From assembly GCF_023516595.1 (NCBI RefSeq), contig NZ_JAMGBG010000050.1, forward strand, positions 34,881 to 98,880: a stretch of 64,000 bases of DNA. The letters are read 5' to 3'. This document shows, one piece after another, positions 35,496 through 43,925 of this stretch. The notes beneath the pieces are model-generated. The model saw only the letters and a program-made list of their open reading frames with translations. It was not told where the DNA came from and did no database searches. This DNA is from Streptomyces neyagawaensis. GTDB lineage: Bacteria > Actinomycetota > Actinomycetes > Streptomycetales > Streptomycetaceae. The position numbers were made by a program, and so were the translations under genes. Numbering within the stretch: the stretch's first letter is position 1; every line of letters starts with the position of its first letter.

Positions 35496-35676
35496 CGGCC
35501 CCCGCAGTGGGCCCTGGGTCCTCCGTCTCGGCCTACCCCACCCCGGGCCCTGGGTCCTCCCTGTCGGCCCCCGCCATGGGCCCTGGGCCCTGGGCCCTCC
35601 ATCTCGGCCAGCCCCACTCCAGGCCCTGGATCCTCCATCTCGGCCGGCCCCACCCCAGGCCCCGAATCCTCCGCGT
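35496..35676. repeat. Degenerate minisatellite of about 36 bp, five units
   Basis: Units begin with CGGCC at 35496, 35529, 35565, 35605 and 35641 (lengths 33, 36, 40, 36, 36). The shared core is GGGCCCTGGGTCCTCC followed by a GTCT-type end. They fill the 235-bp gap between the NTPase stop and the convergent aminotransferase stop. Confidence 0.85.
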
Positions 35677-35703
35677 CCGTCACCCCGCCACGCCCACGTC
35701 GGC

Positions 35704-36807
35704 CTACTCCCCCCAAGCCCCCTCGGCAGCCCTCAGCCCCGCCTCCAGGTCCACCCCCACCCCGAACTCCGCCAGCGCCGCCCCCAGCCCCGCGAGGCTG
35801 GAGTGGACGGCATCCGGCGTCGCGTCGGGGCCGTAGTGGTTGACGCGGACCATCTCGTGGGCGAGGGCGCCGCCGCCCGCGGCCAGCGGCAGCGCCGGGT
35901 CCGCGGTGAGGGCCTTGGCGACGAGTGCGGACGCGTCGACACCGCCCGGCACCCGGAGGGTCGTCGCGACGGGGGCCGCCTCGCGGGCCTCGCGCACATA
36001 CGGCTCCAGACCGCCGCCCAGCGCGAGCGCCCCCGCCCGGGTGGCCGCGGCGGCCGAGGCATGGCGGGCCATCACCGTGTCGAGGCCCGCCGACTCGATG
36101 CGCTCCAGGCACGCCTCCAGCGCGAGCATCTCCAACTGGGCCGGGGCGTGCAGCAGGGCGCGGCGGCCGCCGTCGATCCAGCGCTCCTTCCAGTCGAGGA
36201 GCGACAGATAGGAGCGGCGCGGGGCGTGCGGGTTCGCGGCCATCCGGGCCCACGCCCGCTCGCTCACCGAGATCGCGGAGACGCCGGCCGGACCGCCCAT
36301 CGCCTTCTGCGCCCCGATGACGCACAGGTCGACACCCCACGCGTCCGGGAGCACCGGTTCGGCGCCGACGGAGGCCACCGCGTCCAGGTAGAAGAGCGCG
36401 CCGTGCTCACGGACGACCTCGCCGATCGCGGGGACGGGGTTCGTATTGCCGGTCGCCGCCTCCGCGTGCACCAGGGAGACGAAGTCGATGGCCGGGTGCT
36501 CGGCGAAGGCGTCCCGGATCTGCTCGGCGGTGACCGCCGTGTGGAAGGGCACGGCCAGGTCGACGACGGTCGCCCCGCAGCCGCGGAGCCAGTCGCCGAA
36601 GGTCTGCCCGTAGGGGCCGGTGATCACGTTCAGGGCGGTCGTCCCGGGCCCGGCGGCCCCGCGGATCGCCCCCTCCAGCGGCAGCAGCGCCTCGCCCTGG
36701 GTGATCACCACGTCCTGCTCCGTGGAGAGCAGCCGGGCCACCCGGTCCTCGATCGACGCGAAGCGCTCCGCGGTCAACGGGGCCAGATCCAGAAACGGGT
36801 GCGTCAC
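35704..36807 (-). CDS. Class V aminotransferase (alanine-glyoxylate/serine-pyruvate aminotransferase-like)
   Basis: A 367-aa PLP enzyme. The PLP lysine is in DLCVIGAQKAMGGPAGVSAI, the aspartate in LFYLDAVASVGAEP, and the SLVHAEAATGNTNPV block is typical of the alanine-glyoxylate type. The GTG at 36807 has an AGAGAG site. It diverges from the amino-acid importer operon at 37057, so it may act on the imported substrate. The gap of 249 bp contains the importer promoter. Confidence 0.88.
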   Translation of the reverse strand: MTHPFLDLAPLTAERFASIEDRVARLLSTEQDVVITQGEALLPLEGAIRGAAGPGTTALNVITGPYGQTFGDWLRGCGATVVDLAVPFHTAVTAEQIRDAFAEHPAIDFVSLVHAEAATGNTNPVPAIGEVVREHGALFYLDAVASVGAEPVLPDAWGVDLCVIGAQKAMGGPAGVSAISVSERAWARMAANPHAPRRSYLSLLDWKERWIDGGRRALLHAPAQLEMLALEACLERIESAGLDTVMARHASAAAATRAGALALGGGLEPYVREAREAAPVATTLRVPGGVDASALVAKALTADPALPLAAGGGALAHEMVRVNHYGPDATPDAVHSSLAGLGAALAEFGVGVDLEAGLRAAEGAWGE

Positions 36808-36994
36808 AGGGTGCTCTCTTCGCTCACTGGGGTAGATGGTGTCCAGGGTGGGCCGACACGGGTCGACGTACGTCGAGCGTAATCGGCGCGTCCGGCAGCA
36901 CCGCCCGACGATCCCCGCCCCCGGAATCCGACTGCATCTCCCGCCCCGTACCGATGACTTCTGAGGCCGAACGGCCCAGTGACCATCGGATTGG

Positions 36995-37023
36995 TTTGAG
37001 CAAGTCAAACATCTCCTTATAAT
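36995..37023 (+). promoter_or_regulatory. Promoter with overlapping operator for the amino-acid importer
   Basis: A -35 TTGAGC (36996-37001) and a perfect -10 TATAAT (37018-37023) are separated by 16 bp. An inverted repeat TTTGA-N5-TCAAA (36995-37009) overlaps the -35 box, as expected for a repressor site. The expected leader before the AGGAGGT site is about 15 nt. Confidence 0.75.
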
Positions 37024-37056
37024 CGGATGCCTACGTTCCCCACAGGAGGTCTCCCC

Positions 37057-37917
37057 GTGAACTCGGTCCTCGCACGCCGGACCCGCATCCTGGCCGCCAC
37101 CACCGCCGCGGCCGGACTGCTGCTCGTGGCCGGTTGCACCTCGACCGACGACGGCGGCAGCGGCGGCACCAAGACGGCCGCCGGCGGGGTCGAGCTGGTC
37201 AAGGCGGGCCAGCTGACGACCTGCACCCACCTCCCGTACCCGCCGTTCCAGTCGGAGATCGACGGCAAGGTGCAGGGCTTCGACGTCGCGCTGATCGACC
37301 TCGTCGCCAAGGACCTGGGCGTGAAGCAGGACATCCTCGACACCCCGTTCGAGAACTTCAAGACGGGCGCCTTCCTGAACTCCGGGGAGTGCGACCTCGC
37401 CGCCGCCGGTATGACGATCACCGACGAGCGCAAGAAGAACGTCGACTTCTCCGACCCGTACTTCGACGCCACCCAGGCCGTCCTCGCCGACAAGGACGCC
37501 GGGATCAGCTCCTTCGCGGACCTCAAGGGCAAGAAGGTCGGCGCCCAGGCGCAGACCACCGGTGAGGACTACGCCAAGAGCCAGGGCCTCGACCCGGTCT
37601 CCTTCGAGTCCTCCGACGCCGTCCTCAACGGACTGCGCTCCGGCCAGGTCGACGCCGTCGTCATCGACTACCCGGTCGTCCAGGGCTGGCTGAAGGACAA
37701 GCCCAACGCCGACGCCTTCGAGGTCGCGGACAACATCAACACCGGTGAGCAGTACGGCTTCACGGTCAAGAAGGGCAACACCAAGCTCCTCGCCGCCATC
37801 AACAAGGCGCTTGCCGAGGCCAAGTCCGACGGGACGTACCGCGAGCTGTACGAGAAGTGGATCGGGCCGTACGACGAGAGCGCCGCCTCCGCCTCCCCGT
37901 CCGCGTCCGCCTCCTGA
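37057..37917 (+). CDS. Polar amino-acid ABC transporter substrate-binding lipoprotein
   Basis: A 286-aa family 3 binding protein. The lipobox is LLVAGC with Cys27. Ligand-binding landmarks are LPYPPFQSEIDGKVQGFDVAL and AAGMTITDERKKNVDFSDPYF, with NINTGEQYGFTVKKGN near the C-terminus. The GTG at 37057 follows a consensus AGGAGGT. The tail is low-complexity Ser/Ala/Pro. The ligand is probably a glutamine-like or other polar amino acid. It lies 3 bp before the permease. Confidence 0.94.
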   Translation: MNSVLARRTRILAATTAAAGLLLVAGCTSTDDGGSGGTKTAAGGVELVKAGQLTTCTHLPYPPFQSEIDGKVQGFDVALIDLVAKDLGVKQDILDTPFENFKTGAFLNSGECDLAAAGMTITDERKKNVDFSDPYFDATQAVLADKDAGISSFADLKGKKVGAQAQTTGEDYAKSQGLDPVSFESSDAVLNGLRSGQVDAVVIDYPVVQGWLKDKPNADAFEVADNINTGEQYGFTVKKGNTKLLAAINKALAEAKSDGTYRELYEKWIGPYDESAASASPSASAS

Positions 37918-37920
37918 CCC

Positions 37921-38754
37921 ATGGCCGACACGGACGCGGTGGTCCGGCCCAGGAAGAAGGGGCTGACCCGGCGGCAGAAGCGCAGCCTGTCGCGCGGCGC
38001 GCAGTACGTCGTCTTCGTCGCCGCCGTGATCGCCTTCGCGGTCTCGGCGGACTGGGGCCGGCTGAAGAACCAGTTCGCGCAGGCGGACATCGCCGAGCAG
38101 ATGTTCCCCGACGTCATCACGCTGGCGTTGAAGAACACCGTGCTCTACACCCTGTCCGGCTTCGCCGTCGGCCTGGTGCTCGGCATGGTGATCGCCCTGA
38201 TGCGGCTGTCGTCGGTCGGCCCGTACCGCTGGTTCGCCGGTGTGTACATCGAGATCTTCCGCGGTCTGCCCGCCCTGCTGATCTTCATCTTCATCGGGGT
38301 CGCCGTCCCGCTGGCCTTCCCGGGCACGGAGATCGTCGGCGGCACCTACGGCAAGGTCGCCCTGGCGCTGGGCCTCGTCGCGGCGGCGTACATGGCGGAG
38401 ACGATCCGCGCGGGCATCCAGGCCGTCCCCAAGGGGCAGATGGAGGCGGCCCGTTCGCTGGGGTTCTCGCCCGCCCGCGCGATGGTCTCGATCATCATCC
38501 CGCAGGCGTTCCGGATCATCCTCCCGCCGCTCACCAACGAACTCGTCCTCCTCTTCAAGGACTCCTCGCTGGTGCTGTTCCTCGGGGTCACCCTGGAGGA
38601 GCGCGAACTGTCCAAGTTCGGGCGGGACCTGGCCAGTACCACCGCCAACTCGACGCCGATCCTGGTCGCTGGCCTGTGCTACCTGCTGGTCACCATCCCG
38701 CTCGGCTTCGTCGTGCGCCGTATGGAGGCGAAGGCCCAGGAGGCCGTGAAATGA
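37921..38754 (+). CDS. Polar amino-acid ABC transporter permease (HisM/GlnP type)
   Basis: A 277-aa inner-membrane permease of the HEQRo family with about five spans. The signature EIFRGLPALLIFIFIG and the ATPase-docking loop AARSLGFSPARAMVSIIIPQAFRIILPPLTNE are present. A single permease gene implies a homodimer. It overlaps the ATPase gene by ATGA. Confidence 0.95.
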   Translation: MADTDAVVRPRKKGLTRRQKRSLSRGAQYVVFVAAVIAFAVSADWGRLKNQFAQADIAEQMFPDVITLALKNTVLYTLSGFAVGLVLGMVIALMRLSSVGPYRWFAGVYIEIFRGLPALLIFIFIGVAVPLAFPGTEIVGGTYGKVALALGLVAAAYMAETIRAGIQAVPKGQMEAARSLGFSPARAMVSIIIPQAFRIILPPLTNELVLLFKDSSLVLFLGVTLEERELSKFGRDLASTTANSTPILVAGLCYLLVTIPLGFVVRRMEAKAQEAVK

Positions 38755-39560
38755 CCGAGAAGACGCTGGGCGGACACGCCGAGATCCAGGTCCGCGGACT
38801 GCACAAGTCGTTCGGCGACAACGAGGTCCTCAAGGGCATCGACCTGGAGATCGGCCGCGGCGAGGTCGTCTGCGTCATCGGCCCGTCCGGCTCCGGCAAG
38901 TCGACCCTGCTGCGCTGTGTGAACCTCCTGGAGGAACCCACGAAGGGCCAGGTCTTCGTCGGCGGCACCGAACTGACGGACCCGGACGTCGACATCGACG
39001 CCGTACGCCGCCGTATCGGCATGGTGTTCCAGCAGTTCAACCTCTTCCCGCACCTCACGGTCACCGAGAACCTCACGCTCCCGCAGCGCCGGGTCCTCAG
39101 GCGAGGCAAGGCGGAGGCGGCGCGGGTGGCCGCCGAGAACCTGGAGCGGGTCGGTCTCGCCGAGAAGGCGGACGCCTACCCCTCCTCCCTCTCCGGCGGC
39201 CAGCAGCAGCGCGTGGCGATCGCCCGCTCCCTGTCCATGGGCCCCGAGGTCATGCTCTTCGACGAGCCGACGTCGGCACTGGACCCGGAACTGGTGGGCG
39301 ACGTCCTGGCGGTGATGCGCAGGCTCGCGGAGGAGGGCATGACGATGATGGTCGTCACCCATGAGATGACCTTCGCCCGCGAGGTCGCCGACCGTGTCGT
39401 CTTCATGGACGGCGGAGTGATCGTCGAGGACGGCGCCCCCGCCCGGGTCATCGGCGCCCCCCGGCACGAGCGCACCCGCCACTTCCTGTCCCGTCTCCTC
39501 GACCCCGCGATGGCGGAGGTGGAGGAGGAGACGTCGGACCAGGTGGGCAGAAGCGACTGA
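38751..39560 (+). CDS. Polar amino-acid ABC transporter ATP-binding protein (GlnQ type)
   Basis: A 269-aa ATPase. Walker A GPSGSGKST, Q-loop FQQFNLFPH, signature LSGGQQQRVAIARS, Walker B VMLFDEPTSALD and the H-loop VTHE are all intact. It powers the permease at 37921. It is the last gene of the operon; a dispersed repeat follows. Confidence 0.97.
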   Translation: MTEKTLGGHAEIQVRGLHKSFGDNEVLKGIDLEIGRGEVVCVIGPSGSGKSTLLRCVNLLEEPTKGQVFVGGTELTDPDVDIDAVRRRIGMVFQQFNLFPHLTVTENLTLPQRRVLRRGKAEAARVAAENLERVGLAEKADAYPSSLSGGQQQRVAIARSLSMGPEVMLFDEPTSALDPELVGDVLAVMRRLAEEGMTMMVVTHEMTFAREVADRVVFMDGGVIVEDGAPARVIGAPRHERTRHFLSRLLDPAMAEVEEETSDQVGRSD

Positions 39561-39578
39561 AAAGGTTCGTTCGGCAGG

Positions 39579-39752
39579 TGCGGGCGGGTGGGGGCTTGTC
39601 GCGCCCACGCGGCGGAGCCGCATGTGTCACCGCCCCGCACCCCTGAAGGGACGGGCCTGCGGCCCGCCCTCCATGAAAAGCACGGGCGCAGCCCGGTCGC
39701 TTTCAGGGGCGCGGGGAACCACGCGAACGGCCCCCACCCACCCGCACCCCCC
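39579..39752. repeat. Composite dispersed repeat block
   Basis: The block contains GTGGGGGCTTGTCGCG, CGGCGGAGCCGCATGTGTCACCGCCCCGC, CCTGAAG and TTCAGGGGCGCGGGG modules. The same modules occur in different order at 47895-48078, and the last also at 2681. It fills most of the 224-bp gap after the importer operon. Confidence 0.8.
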
Positions 39753-39784
39753 GACGGCGATCGACCCCTGACTAGGGTGCGGGT

Positions 39785-40876
39785 ATGAACGAGCGTGCTG
39801 TGCTGCGTGTGAAGGGGCGGGTCCTCGTCGGGCCCGACGACGTCCGGGACGAGCTGTGGGTCGTGGACGGCCGTGTCTCCTACGACCGTCCCGCCGTCGC
39901 GCGGGACGTGCGGACCGTGGAGGGCTGGGCGCTGCCCGGTCTCGTCGACGCACACTGCCATGTCGGCCTCGGCGCGCACGGGCCGGTCGACGCCGGTACC
40001 GCGGAGAAGCAGGCCCTGACCGACCGCGACGCCGGTACTCTCCTGATCCGCGACGCCGGCTCCCCGTCCGACACCCGCTGGGTCGACGACCGCGACGACC
40101 TCCCGAAGATCATCCGCGCAGGCCGGCACATCGCCCGTACCCGCCGCTACATCCGTGGCTACGCCCACGAGATCGAGCCGGACGACCTCGTCGCGTACGT
40201 CGGCCGGGAGGCCCGGCGCGGTGACGGCTGGGTGAAGCTGGTCGGCGACTGGATCGACCGCGAGGTGGGCGACCTCGCGGCGTGCTGGCCGCGTGGCGCG
40301 GTCGAGGCGGCGATCGCCGAGGCCCACCGTCTGGGCGCCCGCGTCACGGCCCACTGCTTCGCCGAGTCCTCGCTGCGCGACCTCGTCGAGGCGGGCATCG
40401 ACTGCGTCGAGCACGCCACGGGTCTCACCGACGAGCTGATCCCGCTGTTCGCCTCCCGCGGCGTCGCGATCGTCCCCACCCTGGTCAACATCGCCACGTT
40501 CCCGAAGCTCGCCGAGGGCGGCGAGGCCCGGTTCCCCGTGTGGTCCGCCCACATGAGGAACCTGTACGACCGCCGCTACGACACCGTCCGCAACGCCTAC
40601 GACGCCGGGATCCCCGTCTTCGTCGGCACCGACGCCGGCGGCAGCCTCCCGCACGGCCTGGTCGCCGACGAGGTGGCCGAACTGGTCAAGGCAGGCATCC
40701 CCCCGCTCCGGGCCCTCGCCGCGACCACCTGGGACGCCCGAAGCTGGCTCGGCCGCCCCGGCCTGGAGGAGGGCGCCCCGGCGGACCTGGTCGTCTACGC
40801 CGAGGACCCCCGCGACGACGTCCGCGCACTGGCGGCACCCCTGCGGGTCGTGCTGAACGGCACGATCACCGCCTGA
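39785..40876 (+). CDS. Metal-dependent amidohydrolase
   Basis: A 363-aa TIM-barrel amidohydrolase. Metal ligands appear as HxH in LVDAHCHVG, the lysine of WVKLVGDW, histidines in TAHCFAES and CVEHATG, and the aspartate of VGTDAGGSLPHG. The N- and C-terminal beta-sandwich parts (RVLVGPDDV; GTITA) are typical. Imidazolonepropionase-like or cyclic-amide substrates are possible, but not determinable. Confidence 0.92.
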   Translation: MNERAVLRVKGRVLVGPDDVRDELWVVDGRVSYDRPAVARDVRTVEGWALPGLVDAHCHVGLGAHGPVDAGTAEKQALTDRDAGTLLIRDAGSPSDTRWVDDRDDLPKIIRAGRHIARTRRYIRGYAHEIEPDDLVAYVGREARRGDGWVKLVGDWIDREVGDLAACWPRGAVEAAIAEAHRLGARVTAHCFAESSLRDLVEAGIDCVEHATGLTDELIPLFASRGVAIVPTLVNIATFPKLAEGGEARFPVWSAHMRNLYDRRYDTVRNAYDAGIPVFVGTDAGGSLPHGLVADEVAELVKAGIPPLRALAATTWDARSWLGRPGLEEGAPADLVVYAEDPRDDVRALAAPLRVVLNGTITA

Positions 40877-41057
40877 CCCCCGCTTCCCCGGGAACGCCGG
40901 TCCGCCCGGCGGCGACGGCCGTCGGGCGGGCGTGCGCGGGACAGGACCTCAAGGGCAGTGCCCGAAGGGACAATTTCCGGGAACTCGCCCGCTCCCTAGG
41001 TTGGTTGCGCACCGCACGCCCGTCCCGAATGTTCCGTCCAGCACCAGGGAGGCATCC

Positions 41058-41711
41058 GTGCCCAACCGTTCCCCTCTCCTGCGCAGACTGTCGAACCTGG
41101 CGGTCGCGGGGGCCGCCATGCTCGCCGTCCTCGCCCCCGCCGGCGCCGCGTCCGCCAGCAGCGGCGCTCCCGTCGCCAAGAAGGCCGAGACGACGGCCGC
41201 CCAGCAGGACACGACGCCCGCGGCCGCCGTCAAGCTCCGCAAGCTCTACGACTGGCGCCTGCACGTCAAGCCCAACAACGCCAAGTACATCGGGCGGCCC
41301 TGGAAGCCCGCCGAGGCCATCCAGGAACTCAAGAAGTGCTTCAACTGCACGTTCCCGGTGAAGAACGCGCCGAAGAAGTACCCCAAGGAAGGCCAGCTGA
41401 TCAAGCTGAAGGCCTGCGCGGCAGGTCCCTTCGGCTGCAAGAACGCGCCCGTCAAGTTCTACTCGAAGGGTGTGGCGAACGGCTGGTACTTCGTCGCGCA
41501 GAAGGGCCACTTCGACGGCGCAGGCTCCAAGGTGTACTTCCAGTTCTACAACGAGAAGAGCACCGGGTACCTGATGCTCCACGTCTGGGCCTACGTCGCC
41601 AAGCCGAGCGTGCCCGACGGCCTCAACAAGTCCTTCGCCCGCGGCAAGTGGCAGGACTTCAACCACAAGATGGGCGTGAAGCTCCACTGCAAGCACAGCT
41701 CGCAGTGCTGA
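41058..41711 (+). CDS. Secreted six-cysteine protein of unknown function
   Basis: A 217-aa protein with a Sec signal (hydrophobic core about 13-30, cleavage near ASA33). The GTG at 41058 follows a GGGAGG site. The mature part is Lys-rich and basic, with six cysteines at 94, 97, 120, 127, 211 and 217, an even number that suits three disulfides. The pattern CxxC, C-x6-C, C-x5-C is regular. I do not recognise a family; a small secreted binding protein or toxin-like fold is possible. It stands alone, upstream of the convergent cob cluster. Confidence 0.85.
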   Translation: MPNRSPLLRRLSNLAVAGAAMLAVLAPAGAASASSGAPVAKKAETTAAQQDTTPAAAVKLRKLYDWRLHVKPNNAKYIGRPWKPAEAIQELKKCFNCTFPVKNAPKKYPKEGQLIKLKACAAGPFGCKNAPVKFYSKGVANGWYFVAQKGHFDGAGSKVYFQFYNEKSTGYLMLHVWAYVAKPSVPDGLNKSFARGKWQDFNHKMGVKLHCKHSSQC

Positions 41712-41741
41712 CCCGGTAGCCCCCGCCCCGCAGGATCCGCC

Positions 41742-41778
41742 GGCGGACCGTCGAGCCCCCTCCGCTCAACGGTCCGCC
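41742..41778. terminator. Hairpin at the end of the cob cluster
   Basis: GGCGGACCGT and ACGGTCCGCC form a 10-bp stem with a 17-nt loop. It overlaps the cobC stop codon and lies between convergent genes. Confidence 0.65.
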
Positions 41779-42851
41779 AGCGTCATCGCCTGGTCCAGCG
41801 CCTGGAGGAAGCTGTTGACCGTCGTACGGTCACGGACCGCCAGCCGCAGCCAGTTCTCGTCCAGGCCGGGGAAGGTGTCGCCCCGGCGCACCGCGAAGCC
41901 CAGGCTCCGCAGATGGCGGCGCACGGCCGGCGCGCGATCCAGGCTGACGAGGACGAACGGCCCCTCGGCGGGCTCGGCGACGGTCAGTCCGTCCGGGGCG
42001 AACTCCTTGAGCCCCGCCACCAGATGGGCCCGGTCGGCGGCGATACGGTACGCCGCGTCAGCTGCCTCCGCCAGCGCCCGCTCGGACACGCACGCCTCGG
42101 CCGCCGCGAGCGCCGGCGTCGACACCGGCCACAGCGGCTGCGCCCGCTCCAGTTCCTCGATCGTCTCCGGTGCGGCGAGGACATAGCCGATCCGCAGCCC
42201 GGCCAGGCCCCACGTCTTGGTGAGGCTGCGCAGCACCACCAGACCGGGCACGTCCGTCCGTCCGGCCAGCGCCTCCCGCTCGCCCGGCACCGCGTCCATG
42301 AACGCCTCGTCCACCACCAGCGTCCGCCCGGGCCGGGCCAGCCGGGTGATTGCCCCCGCCGGGTGCAGCACCGACGTCGGGTTGGTGGGATTGCCGACGA
42401 CGACCAGGTCCGCGTCCTCGGGCACGGCCTCAGGGTCCAGTCGGAAGCCGTCCGACGCCCGCAGCAGCACCCGGTCCACGCTGTGCCCGGCGTCCCGCAG
42501 CGCCGCCTCCGGCTCCGTGAACTGAGGGTGCACCACGACCGGCCGACGGACCTTCAGAGCCCGCGCCAGCAGCACGAACGCCTCGGCGGCGCCCGCCGTG
42601 AGCAGCACCCGCTCGGCGGGCAGCCCGTGCCGGGCGGCCACCGCCGCCCGGGCGGACCGCCCGTCGGGGTAGGCGGCCAGCCCGGTCAGCGACCCGGCGA
42701 TCCGCTCCCGCAGCCAGGCGGGCGGCGTGCCGGCCCGCACGTTCACGGCGAGGTCGGTGAGCCCCGCCCCGTCGTCCCGCACCTCGGCGTCACCGTGATG
42801 CCGCAGGTCGTGCCCCGCACGCCGGGAACCGCTCCGGTGTTCAGTGTGCAT
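41766..42851 (-). CDS. cobC: PLP-dependent aminotransferase of the cobalamin cluster (CobC-like)
   Basis: A 361-aa fold-type I PLP enzyme related to threonine-phosphate decarboxylase and HisC. The motifs VVGNPTNPTSVLHP, LVVDEAFMD and VLRSLTKTWGLAGLRIGY (PLP lysine) are present. The likely product is aminopropanol phosphate for the nucleotide loop. It overlaps the cbiX stop by 11 bp. Whether it is a decarboxylase or aminotransferase is uncertain. Confidence 0.85.
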   Translation of the reverse strand: MHTEHRSGSRRAGHDLRHHGDAEVRDDGAGLTDLAVNVRAGTPPAWLRERIAGSLTGLAAYPDGRSARAAVAARHGLPAERVLLTAGAAEAFVLLARALKVRRPVVVHPQFTEPEAALRDAGHSVDRVLLRASDGFRLDPEAVPEDADLVVVGNPTNPTSVLHPAGAITRLARPGRTLVVDEAFMDAVPGEREALAGRTDVPGLVVLRSLTKTWGLAGLRIGYVLAAPETIEELERAQPLWPVSTPALAAAEACVSERALAEAADAAYRIAADRAHLVAGLKEFAPDGLTVAEPAEGPFVLVSLDRAPAVRRHLRSLGFAVRRGDTFPGLDENWLRLAVRDRTTVNSFLQALDQAMTLADR

Positions 42852-43770
42852 GGGAGTGCGTGTGTCCCCCGTGATGGTGGTGGCCGTGGTGGTGCCCGTC
42901 GTCGTCGGGGTGGAAGTGCGGCTGCTGCGGCATCCCCACCTTGTCCTCGAACCCGGGCAGGGCGATCCGGTAGACGCAGGAGTCGCAGTTCATCCGCAGA
43001 TCGCCCTCCAGGGCCTCCCGGTAGCGCTCCATGACCAGATCGAGCAACTCCGGTTCCGGACCGATGACATCGGCCGACCGTACCTCGATCTCCGGGTGCG
43101 CGGCAGCCCAGCCCTCGGTCTGCTGCCGTACCCGGTCCGGCAGGATGCCGGTGAACAGGAAGTACGGCAGCACCACGATCCGCCTGGCACCGAGCCGCAC
43201 GCACCGGTCGAGACCGCTCGGCACGTCCGGCGCCGCCAGCGACACGAACGCCGTCTCCACGCCCGCGTATCCGCGCCCCTCCCACAGCAGGCGGGCCGCC
43301 TTGAACACCTCGGCGTTGGCGTCCGGGTCGGTCGAGCCGCGCCCCACCAGCAGCACGGTCACATCGGCACGGTCCTCGGGGCTTCGGCCCGTACCGCCGA
43401 GCGCCTCGTCCAGCCGCCGCTCCAGCACGCTCAGCAGCGCCGGGTGCGGGCCGAGCGGACGGCCGTAGGTGTACGAGATCCCCGGGTGCCGCTCCTTCTC
43501 GCGGGCCAGAGCCGCCGGGATGTCGCCCTTGGCGTGCCCGGCGGACACCAGCATCAGCGGGACGGCGGCGAACCGCCGCACACCCCGCTCCACCAGGTCG
43601 GCCACGGCCTCGCCCAGCGGCGGCGGGGACAGCTCGATGAAGCCGCCCGCGACGGGCAGTTCGGGGTGGCGGCGCCCCAGTTCCCGGACGAAGTCGCGGA
43701 ACGCCTCGGCTCCGGCATCGTCCCGGGTGCCATGACCGGCGATGAGCAGGGCGGGCGGCGGGGTGGTCAC
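42841..43770 (-). CDS. cbiX: Sirohydrochlorin chelatase-like protein with His-rich tail
   Basis: A 309-aa CbiX-type chelatase, inserting cobalt or acting in precorrin handling. Two CbiX halves are visible: AGHGTRDDAGAEAFRDFV with VPLMLVSAGHAKGDIP, and LLVGRGSTDPDANAEV with VVLPYFLFTGIL. The C-terminal 25 residues are extremely His-rich (13 His), a likely metal store or delivery tail. A CDSC pair precedes it. The GTG at 43770 overlaps the microORF stop (TAGTG). Confidence 0.92.
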   Translation of the reverse strand: MTTPPPALLIAGHGTRDDAGAEAFRDFVRELGRRHPELPVAGGFIELSPPPLGEAVADLVERGVRRFAAVPLMLVSAGHAKGDIPAALAREKERHPGISYTYGRPLGPHPALLSVLERRLDEALGGTGRSPEDRADVTVLLVGRGSTDPDANAEVFKAARLLWEGRGYAGVETAFVSLAAPDVPSGLDRCVRLGARRIVVLPYFLFTGILPDRVRQQTEGWAAAHPEIEVRSADVIGPEPELLDLVMERYREALEGDLRMNCDSCVYRIALPGFEDKVGMPQQPHFHPDDDGHHHGHHHHGGHTHSHAH

Positions 43771-43925
43771 TATTTCTCCTCGGAGTCTCGAACGGGGTGG
43801 TACTGCGGGGCGACGGGCGCGGTGGCCGGCGCCGGCCCGCCCGTCACGGTCGCCTCGGTGTACGGGGCGGGCCGGTGGGCGGCCGGTCGCCGCAACGGCT
43901 CGGTCGGGTGGACCGAATGGTTCAC
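43770..43925 (-). CDS. 51-aa coupled microORF between cbiG/cobJ and cbiX
   Basis: A GTG at 43925 overlaps the cobJ stop (GTGA), and its TAG shares a base with the cbiX start (TAGTG). The product is Pro/Thr/Ala-rich with five histidines (MNHSVHPTEPLRRPAAHRP, later QYHPVRDSEEK) and no membrane span. It is too short for usual gene finders. Exact coupling on both sides and the His-rich neighbour suggest a real small protein, perhaps metal-related; this is inference. Confidence 0.6.
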   Translation of the reverse strand: MNHSVHPTEPLRRPAAHRPAPYTEATVTGGPAPATAPVAPQYHPVRDSEEK

